Under the pieces are notes generated by a model, which searched no databases, had not been told where the DNA came from, and saw nothing but the letters and a program-made list of their open reading frames with translations. Made by a program: the position numbers and the translations under genes. Shown piece after piece: positions 42,816-53,385 of a stretch of 64,000 bases of DNA (position 1 is the stretch's first letter; each line of letters starts with the position of its first letter). The DNA is from Ypsolopha sequella (taxonomy: Eukaryota; Arthropoda; Insecta; Lepidoptera; Ypsolophidae): NCBI GenBank assembly GCA_934047225.1, contig OW203997.1, positions 5,256,417-5,320,416 of the forward strand, in the 5' to 3' direction.

Positions 42816-43194
42816 AATTCTGGACAATGTTAATAAAAGTGGATTAAAAAGCGAACACAGCAGTTCTTTTAAGGGGCTTCACAAGCAAAACTGCTTTTAC
42901 AGACGTTTTTAAATTGGTTTAAACTTTCTATATGAACATTACAAAACTTTGAAAAAAATATATCACACATATTGACCCATATCCCGTAATTATGATGTTT
43001 TAAAATCCTAAAAGCATTAACCTATAACGAGAAAATAAATACCTTTAATAACCTTTCAAATGCTTTAAAAAACTGATAAATAATTTAAACTTTTTAAATT
43101 CAAAAGAGACGAGGTTAAAACTTATACACACACACGAGCAATACAAAAATCTAACACAATGATGTTTAAAACTTTTAAATATCAAACTTAACAC

Positions 43195-43345
43195 ATGTGA
43201 AAAGCATTATTTTCTCTATTTTGCGCTACCCGGCGACACAGCGATCGTCGTAACAGCCACTTTGAAATGCACTCTGACATGAACGTTATTTTTATTTCGT
43301 TATTGTCGATATTTGTACAGACCTATTTTGAGCTGCTAATTTAAC
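43195..43345 (-). repeat. fragment of repeat family 3
   Basis: The reverse complement carries GTACAAATATCGACA, AACGTTCATGTCAGAGTGCA and TAGCGCAAAATAG, matching 20060-20160. Confidence 0.65.
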
Positions 43346-43424
43346 TTACTGAAGCCCCTTAAGGCTATGCCTTTGGTATTTCAAGAGCTTTTAATTAAAT
43401 ATGCTTAGTCGACTACTACTATCA

Positions 43425-43684
43425 ACAGCGGCGTGAATACAACTTTTTTCCGGAAAAGCAACCAGAAGGTCAAGTTTGACAATTAAAAAAGTATGAAAAA
43501 ATGTAAATAACAATTTGAAAAAAAAAGTTTGTATGAAAATATTCACTCTAGGGTAGGCAGTGCCTACCCCAGGGCGTCATACAAACTTTTTTTTTCAAAG
43601 TGTAATTTAATTTTTTTATATATTTTAATTGTCAAACTTGACTTTCTGGTTGCTTTTCCGAAGAAAAGTTCTGTGCACGCCACT
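43425..43684. mobile_element. hAT-like palindromic MITE, family 6, copy 1
   Basis: CAGCGGCGTG, CTTTTTTCCGGAAAAGCAAC and AGGTCAAGTTTGACAATTAA at the left are mirrored by TTAATTGTCAAACTTGACTT, TGGTTGCTTTTCCG and GTGCACGCCACTG at the right. It matches 55739-56023. CAGTGGCG-type ends are typical of hAT elements. The ORFs at 43529-43889 arise from it. Confidence 0.88.
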
Positions 43685-43879
43685 GATTATCAATGTAAAA
43701 CAATTAACATATTACGTGTTATTACATATTATTAACAGGGACATATTTACCCTCGATAGATTTTTGTTTTTGAAAATTGGGCGTTTTTTAAGTTATAAAT
43801 GCGTTTTTTGTCTAAGCGGCTTGAGTTTTATCGAGAAAATCGAGAAAAAAATCTGTTGTTTCATACATTTTGGTCTAAT

Positions 43880-44016
43880 AGCCATGTAACTTTTCTATGG
43901 AACAGCAGATGTTTTTTTGCGATTCGTGGATTGGCTCCATAGTAAAGTTTGTTCGTGTGGACAAGTCCTATCACCAGTTTCCGGCTTCCGCAACTTCATC
44001 TTAACATTCTGTATAA
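43880..44016 (+). repeat. dispersed repeat family 4, copy 2
   Basis: GTAACTTTTCTATGGAACAG to AACTTCATCTTAACATTCTG matches 26150-26285 in order and orientation. Confidence 0.8.
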
Positions 44017-44019
44017 GTT

Positions 44020-44620
44020 TATAAAGTATATATAAAAATCACTCAACCTTTGCATTTTCATTTTTGCAATGACATCTTCGTGGTGTACAAAAGACGCAAG
44101 TATTTTTTTAATCTTTCGATTTTATTTTTCAAGTAGAAAGTAAAATAAATGTTTTAATATTATTCGATGTTAAACTTGCACAACAGAAGTTTACTTCATC
44201 TCATGCTTTGTCGCAGGTTACTTAAATAGTCGTAAAACATTTCATACCTGAACTTTGTCGTAAAGCTTTAGTGCCAGGTACTTAAAGTTAAGGCCGTGAA
44301 ACCATCTGAGGCTCAATTTAAATTAAAATACTATGTTGCATTCAAAGTTGTAGAAAAATTTTAGCAAGAAAATGAAAAAATATATAAAACTAATGAAATT
44401 ATAGCACTGACAAATTATTAGGATGGTATAACAAGTTATTAAACTTAAAGAAAAGCACAAAATATTACCAATCATACCAATTAAAAAAGAGGTAATATGA
44501 AAAATTGTTAAAATAAAAAATAAGACGACAAAAACGGTCCCAACGCAATGAAGATTACATAACAAACGTGTAAAAATATAAAAACAGAAAGCGTGCAAAA
44601 GAATGCTAAATGCTTACTGT
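44020..44620. other. unannotated AT-rich DNA
   Basis: If 44633-44716 is an exon, this would be intron following it on the - strand. The hydrophobic ORF at 44323-44598 (-) is explained by A/T-rich codons (F, I, L, Y) and is not called. Confidence 0.35.
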
Positions 44621-44632
44621 AATAAGGCTCAC

Positions 44633-44716
44633 CATTCCCCGCCCGGGGCGCAGGGCGGGCGGGCGCCGCCCAAGCGAGCAGCGCTAGCGCCCACCACCAT
44701 GTCATCACAACACCAC
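44633..44716 (-). CDS. candidate signal-peptide exon of an unidentified secreted or membrane protein
   Basis: An 84-bp island of very high G+C lies in AT-rich DNA. On the - strand it is preceded by an acceptor (ATTGTCTGCAG) and followed by a good donor (GGAATG|GTGAGC). ATG at 44705-44703 opens MTWWWALALLAWAAPARPAP, RAGN and then a split glycine codon (phase 1). The hydrophobic run after a short start and the small residues (WAAPA) look like a signal peptide with a cleavage site. The next exon would lie further left and was not found. It could also be a coding first exon whose apparent acceptor is fortuitous. Confidence 0.45.
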
Positions 44717-44944
44717 CTGCAGACAATACAAGTGGAATATTAATGCTAAATGAATGATTCCAACAATAAAATAAAAATAAGGAAATATATTTATTATATA
44801 TAGGTAAATAAATAAAATGAAGAAATAATTTTCCACGCTTCAAGATATCCGAAATGTATAGTCTACAAAACTTGAAATTTGGCATAAGGCACCGCAGGTA
44901 CCCGTTCAGAAAGGGTTTTTGTAATTTGAATAATAAAAGGTAAC

Positions 44945-45080
44945 ACATATCGTCACGACATGAATCCCCAAGAGGTGTTCCAAAGTGTGAACTGGTGAAA
45001 TGTAATCAGTAATCACACTTGGTACACTCGCTTTTCCCAGACGATTTCTAAGTCCCAAACGTGAAGGGTGCTGAGCTTAA
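44945..45080 (-). mobile_element. SINE body fragment
   Basis: The reverse complement of TCGTCACGACATGAATCCCC, AGAGGTGTTCC and GTGTGAACTGGTGAAATG matches the end of the SINE body at 32420-32515. The tRNA head is absent. Confidence 0.7.
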
Positions 45081-45084
45081 TATC

Positions 45085-45750
45085 CTGCTTTTCGTATCAC
45101 ACAGATTAGCGATAATTTTGGCAATTTGCAATACAAAATGTTTTATTTTGTTATACTCCTTGGGCACGGGCTGAATACTCATTTCTATGATGCATACGAA
45201 AACCACGTTTGCAATAAAACTCAACTCTAGTTTTATCAGTCTCGCAAAATCGTAACCTTAGAATCTAGAAAACTTGTCCTGGACGTAAACAGGAAAAAAC
45301 TACTTTCTTCTTGTATATTTATGTTGTAACAAAACGCTTGACAAACATCTCTTGATGTGGTTAAATAAAGGTTTTATTTCCTTTGCCTTACACTGTGTGT
45401 TTTATTTACATCGGACTTAATGAAATTTCTCTGAGAGTTTAGTACTCTTGAGAAGGTTGTTAAACTTTCATATCTTGTTGACTTTAGGTCAGTTAATCTG
45501 TATGGACCTAAACTACGATCTCAACTGCTATCTATTGTTTTAGCGATAATGAGAATTAAAATGGTTATACATCACCTACAGTTTTGCTATGAAAGCGAAA
45601 GCTTTAACCCATCACTTGGAAAACTAAATAATTACGTATAGCTAATCGCGTTATCAATACGAAACTAGATTTACTAATCGCGCTTATCAAAATGTTTCTT
45701 TATTTGAGGTTATCGGAATTATTTTTTTCTGGAGACAAACTAACAAAGCA
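45085..45750. other. unannotated AT-rich DNA
   Basis: No gene or clear repeat was recognised. Confidence 0.35.
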
Positions 45751-45753
45751 GCC

Positions 45754-45967
45754 TTAAAAGACACGTTTAGCAGCTGGGTTGTGAAAAACCCGCATTTTTC
45801 TAATTAATCGAAACACAGCCCTTATATTCAAAATTTATTCAATAATTCCTTAACAAAACCTTATTACCTATTACCTATGTATTGTGTATGCTGCCATTGC
45901 AAAGATATGTTTCGATTAATTAGAAAAATGCGGGTTCTTCATAATCCGGCCGTAAAACCGCTTTTAA
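45754..45967. mobile_element. TTAA-type palindromic MITE, family 1, copy D (best preserved)
   Basis: TTAA|AAGACACGTTTAGCAGC at the left and AACCGCTT|TTAA at the right. The long arms (GGTTGTGAAAAACCCGCATT, TTTCTAATTAATCGAAACA) are mirrored by TGTTTCGATTAATTAGAAAA, ATGCGGGTTCTTCATAATCC. TTAA at both ends is consistent with piggyBac-type target duplication. Confidence 0.88.
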
Positions 45968-45969
45968 CA

Positions 45970-47035
45970 AAATGTTTTCGCAATAGATAGACATTTCGTA
46001 TAAAGAAGGATATTTCGAAATACCTGTACAAAAATGTTTTCGGACGTTAGAATGCTTTTGGCCCTTATACCTATAGGTATGGCATTACCTTTCGGAAACC
46101 CTATTACAGGATTCCCAAAAGAAAACAGCAGGTCTCATTTCGAAGGTAATATTTTGGCTGCCTATGAAAACAGTGCATGAATGGATAAGACCCCAACTTA
46201 TGTCAGAAAAGGTCAGATGTTACCCTAGTAACCATCCCCAGGCGCTACAGGAGAAAATTGAGTTTGATTTTCCATTTTCTGAGTTTTAGCATTTGTTGCT
46301 TTTGAAAGCTTTTTCGGGTAGTTTTATTTTTTATATATTTTATTGAATGAAATGAAGCATTTCATGAGTAGGATATCAAATACGTTGTTATTTCCACCCA
46401 TCCTTCAACCTGTCTTCGTCTACTTTTGGACAAAGATGTTTTCAAGATTTCGCCACTTTAGACGGTCCTTCTAAAATAAATTCCCATACCTGGTATTTAT
46501 GGAAGGTATAATTATGAATTACATAAGCCAAAACAAACAAATAAATTTTGAAAATGTGCAAAAAAGTAGTTGCTTTCACACAAAAAATTTGCCTACCTGA
46601 TACCGTCTATGCCAAATCTCATTCGCACCTATGTATGTACTCGCATTTGTGAGTTTCGAATTTATCAGAAAACTACATTGATGTTCTGAGGAAAACTATG
46701 TATTTTTTGTGACAAGAATCTTGAAACCGAATTGAATTTTACTTTCTAAAATCAGTTAAATAACAAACCCACTCAGAAATATCTCAAGTCTCAAAATAAT
46801 GTCCCAACTATCTCCAGACGTCTCGTCAAGGTTCCTAATGAAAGGTCGTAAAGTTTTTAATGTGTCTACAAAGAAGACAACGAATTTCGGGATCGTCTTA
46901 TCTGCCGAGTATACATGGTTGCATAACGTACATAAACCTGGCACTCGTAAGGTGTTCCCGATAAGCCAAACGAAGCCCGCATTGGATAAATGCTTGTGCC
47001 ATGAAAACAGCGGTTAAAAGCTTGGAGAGGTTTTA
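45970..47035. other. mostly unannotated; short repeat piece at 46395-46485
   Basis: At 46395-46485, CACCCATCCTTCAACCTGTC and CGTCTACTTTTGGACAAAGA resemble the 13050-13390 repeat. The overlapping ORFs at 46756-47017 have no recognised motif. Confidence 0.35.
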
Positions 47036-47039
47036 CAAA

Positions 47040-47345
47040 TGACCTGATATTATTAGTTAAGCGTCATCTCACTACGTCTCTATACAGCCCAACAAGCAAA
47101 ATTTGATGAAACACCATGATAATAGCTGTCAGGATATCGTGAATCAAATTGCCTTGTATTTACATATCTTGCCAAAGTTTAGCAAATTGTATAATTTTTA
47201 TCTTTACTGGAAATAAAAAAGAGAGAAATGCAAACGTCGTTCATGTAAAGAAGACTAAGTTTATACACTTTCCTATAAATAAATCGTCACCGTTTCCTGG
47301 AAAACAGTTTTTACCTGAAACCATTTCACAAATTCGGATTTGTGT
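47040..47345 (-). repeat. dispersed repeat family 2, copy 3 (inverted)
   Basis: GAAACACCATGATAATAGCT, GTCAGGATATCGTGAAT, AAAGAAGACTAAGTTTATAC and GGAAAACAGTTTTTACCTGA are the reverse of landmarks at 10870-11060 and 31085-31210. The ORF at 47149-47427 overlaps it and is not supported. Confidence 0.8.
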
Positions 47346-47349
47346 GCCC

Positions 47350-48120
47350 AAGACTCACTCACTTTTTTCAATTACACATAAAACTAAAAATAAAATACAA
47401 GTACTATATGAAAAAGATATGCTTTAACTTAAAAGTTATATTATTTTACAAAGTTAACCAAAGCTAATCTGATCAATCAGAAAGTGAAAACACTCCCAAA
47501 GCGAAGAAAACTTTACAAAACACCTTTGATTTTAAACATCAGCTTACAACTAGCAATACGATACTAGAATCCTAATCCTAGTCGATACCTAGGCTACTAT
47601 TAAATTAAACCAGCTCATAAACACCATGTCATGAGGGTATAACCCGCTATATCACCGATTCAGAAGCGGATATTATTGCTTACCTCTTATGCTCATGGCA
47701 ATCCCATAAAGGTGAAAGTAACGTCCAAAGAACCACGTTATTTGATCGTTAGCTTGAATCTTAACTACTTGTTATAGAGTCCACTTTTCTTTGGTAAGAT
47801 GGTCTAGTTAAAATGGAAATTTTGAATAGCCGATCGCTTTCTTTGGGCCATCTCTCAATAAGATATATGTTTACGAGCAATTCTTACGCTTCCCGGTTTT
47901 GTTATAAGATTCATAGGTAGTTATTATAATCGTAAACGGCTTTGGGCGATGGGGATGTTGAAATGAGTGCTTTAGGGACGGATTTATAGATGACAGTGTG
48001 GAGGGAACGATGGCGCAATAGGCTGTTTGCTTACAACCTTCTAGTTTATACCTAGAATATATTAAATAATCCAGTATTTAATTATATACCGTCGCTATTA
48101 GCTTGAAAAGACAAAGTTAC
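47350..48120. other. unannotated DNA
   Basis: No gene or clear repeat was recognised. Confidence 0.35.
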
Positions 48121-48126
48121 TTGACA

Positions 48127-48400
48127 CTAGCTTTTGCCTGCAGCTTCCCTCGCATGGAGGTCTTTCATTCTTTGAGTAGCATCAACAGTTTTCGGCTTGG
48201 CAGTTATTTTATCAACACCCCTTAAAGCCTATAGTTGACCAGGGTCAGTACTGTGATAATAAAGAAAACAGCATCTAAATCTGTCGAGTAGTTACCGAGT
48301 TAAAATGGAACAGACAGAGAGACGAAAATTTTGAAAATTGTAGCTTTTGCCTCAGTCAAATACTGATAAGTTGTTAGCCCATTTCATATTACGCAAAAAT
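48127..48400 (-). mobile_element. decayed Helitron-like element
   Basis: Read on the - strand, the end is CCATGCGAGGGAAGCTGCAG, GCAAAAG, CTAG (48130-48127), like the GCGGGCGAAGCCGCGGGCAAAAGCTAG end of the element at 8798-9143 but decayed. The other end was not located. Confidence 0.5.
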
Positions 48401-48599
48401 AGCAATTGTACAGACATGACTTCTTGCTACTTTATTATTACCTAGTATAACAGCATAAATTTACAATTTTTTTCCTCAAAATTCAATAATATTGCAAACA
48501 CAAATTACATAAATGGACACAAGTATACGAGTACAGAAAAGCACAATGGACACAAAGACTTTGCTGCGTGCTGCTGACTGACTGGTCTTTCAACACTTG

Positions 48600-48725
48600 G
48601 ACCAAACGGCTGGACCTAGCAACATGAAATTTCGACTAAAGGTTCCTTGTACGACGTAGACATACACTAAGATGGGATTTTAGGAAATTCTCGAAGAATC
48701 GGGAGAAACGGGATCCACGCGAAAA
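48600..48725 (+). repeat. relative of the 14500-14814 element, one 18-bp unit
   Basis: ACCAAACGGCTGGACCTAGC, TTGTACGACGTAGACAT and GGGAGAAACGGGATCCACGC are in the same order as at 14530-14645. Only one unit of the 18-bp segment is present. Confidence 0.7.
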
Positions 48726-48744
48726 TATACAATTATTGAAAATC

Positions 48745-49440
48745 AAATAACTTCTTGGGCCACATTACCATAATTTTTTTCATATTTTTCGGCCCACCAG
48801 TTTTGGAGATAAGGGGGGGATATACTTATGGTTTTTCAAGGATTACTCAAAATATATGCAATTTAGTATTGCTAAACTACATATTTTTAGAATCATCTTT
48901 TTAATACCTAAAACTTTATATCAATATTGTATTTTTATAAAATATTTTTTTTTTTATTATTTGTCTTCTTTTTTATATTTCTCATTTCTGCTCAACTTTT
49001 TGTAAATCACGATAGTTTTTCTGTGATTGGCAAGTTATGATCTATAATCGACATTTTTTTTTTCATATTTTTCGGTCTACCAGTTTCGGAGATAAGGGGG
49101 AAGACATCATATTGATGTGGTTTTTTTAAGATTTCTCGAAACTAGTGACAGTAAATATAGTAAAAGTATATATTTTTACAATAATATTTTTTTTGATGTC
49201 TACAATTTAATACCCATATTGTAGTTTTAGGATAATATTTTTTATTTTTCTCACTTTTGTTTTGGAAATATTATGAACAATTTAAAATTTTTCATATTTT
49301 TTTTAAACCGCAGTTTTTGGGCAAATAAATACAATTTTTAGCCAAATTGCATGTCTTTATTTTTAACGGTGCTAAAGTTATTAGGAACATACGAACGGAC
49401 GGACGGACAACTTTTTAGGTACAACAGAACCCTAAAAAAT
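48745..49440 (-). repeat. AT-rich dispersed element, copy 2 (inverted relative to 15772-16505)
   Basis: TTTTTCATATTTTTCGGCCC with ACCAGTTTTGGAGATAAGGG and a second TTTTTCATATTTTTCGGTCT with ACCAGTTTCGGAGATAAGGG show the same internal duplication seen in copy 1. It ends near CAGAACCCTAAAAA. The ORF at 49351-49563 is not supported. Confidence 0.75.
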
Positions 49441-49444
49441 GAAA

Positions 49445-50730
49445 ATATTCCAAATAAAAACAAATACCAACGAATGAACAAAATTATTAGGTCATTCATT
49501 AAATATGAAATTGCTGAAATTTTCTTACAGATTCATGAGCTCATAATACCTGTAATTCAGTAGCTATTTCCATTATTTGTTTTTTGTTTAAAAGTTGTTG
49601 TCCATGTTTTGTATACATTGTCAGTTTGATCACAAAATTAAATCTTCAGAGACAGTTCATCTTAAATGTCATCCATTTCCATGATAAGATTCGTAATATT
49701 TTTTTACAGCTGACACTTTTAAAAAATAAAATTAAAGTCGCTGTTAGCTTAATGTTATCTCATTCATACACAATTTTTTCATAAAATTTGGATTTGTCAT
49801 TACTAAACAAAATGCAAAAATTTTTGTACCGAAAACTGAGGTTTCTTCAATTTCTCCATAGAAAACGGCAATATGCAATTTTTTACTGTTTTTTGGAATT
49901 AATAGATTTTTAGTATGTAATTTCAATTATACATATTTTCGTGCTTTAAAACCGATTTTATAAGTATTTCAGTACTTAGAGGAAGTGGCGTAATTATATT
50001 AGGTCGAATAGTCGAATCCTTGTTCAAGAAATATAATTTTTTGTATTGAAATGTGTGATGATGACGTCACTGAAAGTCGAATGAAAGACATCGCTTTTTT
50101 TCGTTTAACAAAGACTATGAATGCTTCTTTTAATATCTGTATACCAGAAAAGTTTAAGGAAAGCCATTCCTCAAAACGGTTTTCTAATCGTAAATATTGA
50201 GAAAAAAAAATAAGAGTTCAATTTCATAGTTAATGATCTAATATTAATGTTAAACAAGCCTATAGTAAGCCTTTCCACCAGTAAGTAAATATCTATTCAA
50301 TTTTATCCAATTACTCAACTTTCATTGTCGAAACCACGTCAATAAGCCACCCTCATGCGTTCAGAAATTACAGGTATCATTTCTGAACGCAGCGGAACAA
50401 ATATTACCGCTTTTAATCATACGCTATGGTCAAAGCGTTCGTAATTTAACCCCGCAACTGGCAATATCATGCGATGTAAACGCACAATTTAAAAAGCCTT
50501 TTCAAGTGTACGTCGTACAAAATGTACGGGTTCCGCCTAACCCTCTTAATTCTCATAATCTCATTTTATGATTAGTGTTTTTTTTAAAAGGTTAAAATAA
50601 TACAAAAGATCTGAAACAACTGAGCATGTTATTTTTACAAGACCGCACCTAAATCCTTACTCTTTTATGCATGATCGAAACTATCAGTTCATGTTTTTTA
50701 TTCATTTTTATTCATTTAATGAAGTATCGA
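49445..50730. other. unannotated AT-rich DNA
   Basis: GCGTTCAGAAATTACAGGTATCATTTCTGAACGC at about 50359-50392 is a short perfect palindrome with a 14-bp stem. No gene was recognised. Confidence 0.4.
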
Positions 50731-51166
50731 TAGTAGTTTATGCTACAAGGGCGAAAAGGAATAAATTACGAGGACGATTTAAAACACAAGCGTAGCAAGT
50801 GTTTTAAACGTAACCGAGTAGTTTATTGCTCTGACGCTCGTGTATCATACTACGTTTTTCAATGCATAGTGTGAGGACATAAAACAAATATAATCAAAGA
50901 AAACAATGTAATTATTAAAGTTGAAAGTTATATTGTTACAATTTTGCAAGTTAATTATTGGCTTCAAAGGACTGTATCGAGAGCCGTTAAACAGTGGAAA
51001 AAAATTATAACATTTATGGTACACAGGAAAGATTGCAGGTTAGCCAACTTCTCGTAAATAAATTTAAAAAATATAATAATAAAGCCCTAGGGCAAAATAA
51101 TCGACTTTCTGTTCGGTTTTGATGCATAAAAAGTGGGCCTTTACAAGCACTTGCATTGAAAAATAA
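50731..51166 (+). repeat. dispersed repeat, copy 2 (pairs with 10221-10609)
   Basis: TAGTAGTTTATGCTACAAGG to AAGCACTTGCATTGAAAAAT, same orientation. It carries an extra ATTATTAAAGTTGAAAGTTA segment absent from copy 1. The ORF at 51014-51214 (-) is not supported. Confidence 0.85.
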
Positions 51167-51169
51167 TGT

Positions 51170-52560
51170 AACGTTTAAACAACAAATAAACATGGCGAAT
51201 ATAATAGCCAGCACCTTGACAAATAAGAAGCGTTTAAAAGCGATCGTTAATATAAAAACAAATAGATGTATTTTTAAACTTTTCCAGAACTTTTCAACAT
51301 TTATGGAACTTTTATATTCTTAATTTTCCCCTTTTTTTAGCGAAAAACTTCATTTATAGGGTTTTCTTGTCAATAGAACCCTAACAAATAAACAACCGCT
51401 TCCGATTTCCAGCCAGCTTTGTTTTCCAAAGAACGAAAGTATTTAGTTTCACTTGACAATCGGTTGAAAAACTTGAAATGTGTAATTAGTTGTCGGGGAC
51501 TGTCTTTGTGGCCAGTATATTTAAACCATTACATTGCAATTCAAACGTTATATCAAAGCAATAAAATCCAGAATCGACCAAAAAGGCGCGCATACGTCGC
51601 GTTCCATTAAGCAAATAGATGAGTGCCCGAGCGCAGATTAAGTGTGTGTGTTTCTAAGCTATTACATTACAATGGTTTTATTTTGTAGACTTATCTCTGT
51701 CTCCTTCTTGATTATCGCACTTAGTTTTAATTTAAGTATGGCTTTGATGGTTTTTTTCCTGTTTATACGTTCTACAGTTCAAGCTCCCAACTTATTTTTA
51801 TACAATTTTATCCCTTAGGAACAGCGCAATAAAAACTATTGAATAGATTGAGGTGCGGTTGACTGTTCTACGAATAGACATATTTTCCTTTTAATTTTAT
51901 TTCTTATACGCTTGGTTTAATTTTGGCCACTACCACCTTTGATGGACCTAAGATGTAAAGCTTTGACATAAAACTCTCCGACGCTATATAGACCAAAAAT
52001 TTCAACTCCGATGCTGAGGCCGTGAAATGATTCTCGTCCCAAGGATCTATTACTTCAGAGACATCAATAAATTTCCATTAAAATGGGCTAAATACAAAAT
52101 AAAAACAAAATTCAAAATATAAAATTATTTATTTTAAAACTTGTTCATACAATATCGTAGACAGTGATTGGATATACATACCTGTAATAGGAGGCTCCGC
52201 TCTTCCATAAGTAACAGATAGATATATTATATGTAACTTTAAACTTAATAATAAGAAAAATAAAATACAAAATCAAAAAACCAAGACAAAAAGTAGATGT
52301 AGAAAAATTAAGTAAAATGTTGCCTATATTTAAATGATGTATGAGTGTGTATGCGTGAGGAAGAGTGAGAGGGTGAGTGAAATGAAAGTGTATGGGGTGT
52401 GTATGAAAATGAGTGTACAAATAAAAGGTTTCTTTTTTGTGTGCTCAAGTGAAATAGTAGTTGTTGTTCTAAATAAAATGCATCGGCAAAATTGATTAAG
52501 TTTAAAATTTCATTTCATAAATAACTACTGAATTTTGCTAAATACAACAGCAATTTTATA
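51170..52560. other. unannotated AT-rich DNA
   Basis: A purine-rich low-complexity stretch (GTGTGTATG/GAGTGAGAGGGTGAGTG) lies at 52335-52420. No gene was recognised. Confidence 0.4.
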
Positions 52561-52565
52561 TGTAA

Positions 52566-52805
52566 CTAGCGACCCGCCCCAACTTCGCACGGGTGCTATG
52601 CTGATACTAAATATACTACAGAATGTCTTTAACCTCTAAAATTATCAGTGTTTCTCTACTATATTATGCATGTATTAAACATATAAACCTTCCTCTTGAA
52701 TCACACTATCTATTAAAAAAAAACGCATCAAAATCCGTTGCGTAAATTAAGCATACATAGGGACAGACAGACAGCGGGAAGCGACTTTGTTTTATACTAT
52801 GTAGT
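52566..52805 (-). mobile_element. Helitron-like interspersed repeat
   Basis: The - strand end is ACCCGTGCGAAGTTGGGGCG, GGTCG, CTAG (52569-52566) followed by T, which fits a Helitron 3' end with a GC hairpin before CTAG|T. The body phrases CAAAATCCGTTGCGTA, ACAGACAGACAGCGGGAAGC and TTTTATACTATGTAGTG are a widespread insect repeat. The opposite end does not show a clear TC start, so the class is tentative. Confidence 0.55.
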
Positions 52806-53009
52806 GTTTATACTATCGAGTGATACAGAAACCATTTTAGTTGACTAGATGATTGCTTGCAATATGTTTCCAGTCTTAAAAAAGTCTAACGTTTACTGGG
52901 TTCCTGCCTTTGCCATGCCATGGGTAGAAGAATAAATAAAAAGGGGTTTACTATAAACACTGTAAGAACTTGGCAACTCATAAAATATGAGGTTCTATCA
53001 ATTGGCATA

Positions 53010-53115
53010 AATAAATTATGTCAAGGTGTGTTAATTCGAAAACCATTTCGAGATTTAGGTTTAATAAGCCGTATTTTCGAAGTTTTGGTCTAAAAACATC
53101 ATGATGATGAATATT
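53010..53115 (+). repeat. dispersed repeat piece (pairs with 16655-16740)
   Basis: GTGTGTTAATTCGAAAACC, AAGCCGTATTTTCGAAGTTT and TGGTCTAAAAACATCA. Confidence 0.6.
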
Positions 53116-53385
53116 TTTACGAAAAGGCTGCAACTTCTATTTGCCCTCGTGTGACGTCACTTGAGTAATGGCTGTTTAGAAATTTGTCATTTGCTATCAA
53201 GATAAATTTATAATAATTTGCTTCAGACTAATTTGACAGATAGATGACAGATGAGTAGACAGACAGAGACAGACCACTTTTTTTGTAAGCAATCACACAT
53301 CACAATCAGTATAATGTCTAAAATTCTCAAGTGACAAGGTCATCGAACAATTCTTTAAAAAATCATAAAAAATAATGGTTAATAA

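Noticed and set aside
44323..44948. Hydrophobic - strand ORFs of 91 and 146 aa
   Set aside because: Random AT-rich frames. Only the short GC-rich part at 44633-44716 has exon-like features.
52145..52420. His/Thr-rich 91-aa ORF
   Set aside because: Low-complexity purine/pyrimidine-strand bias, not a protein domain.
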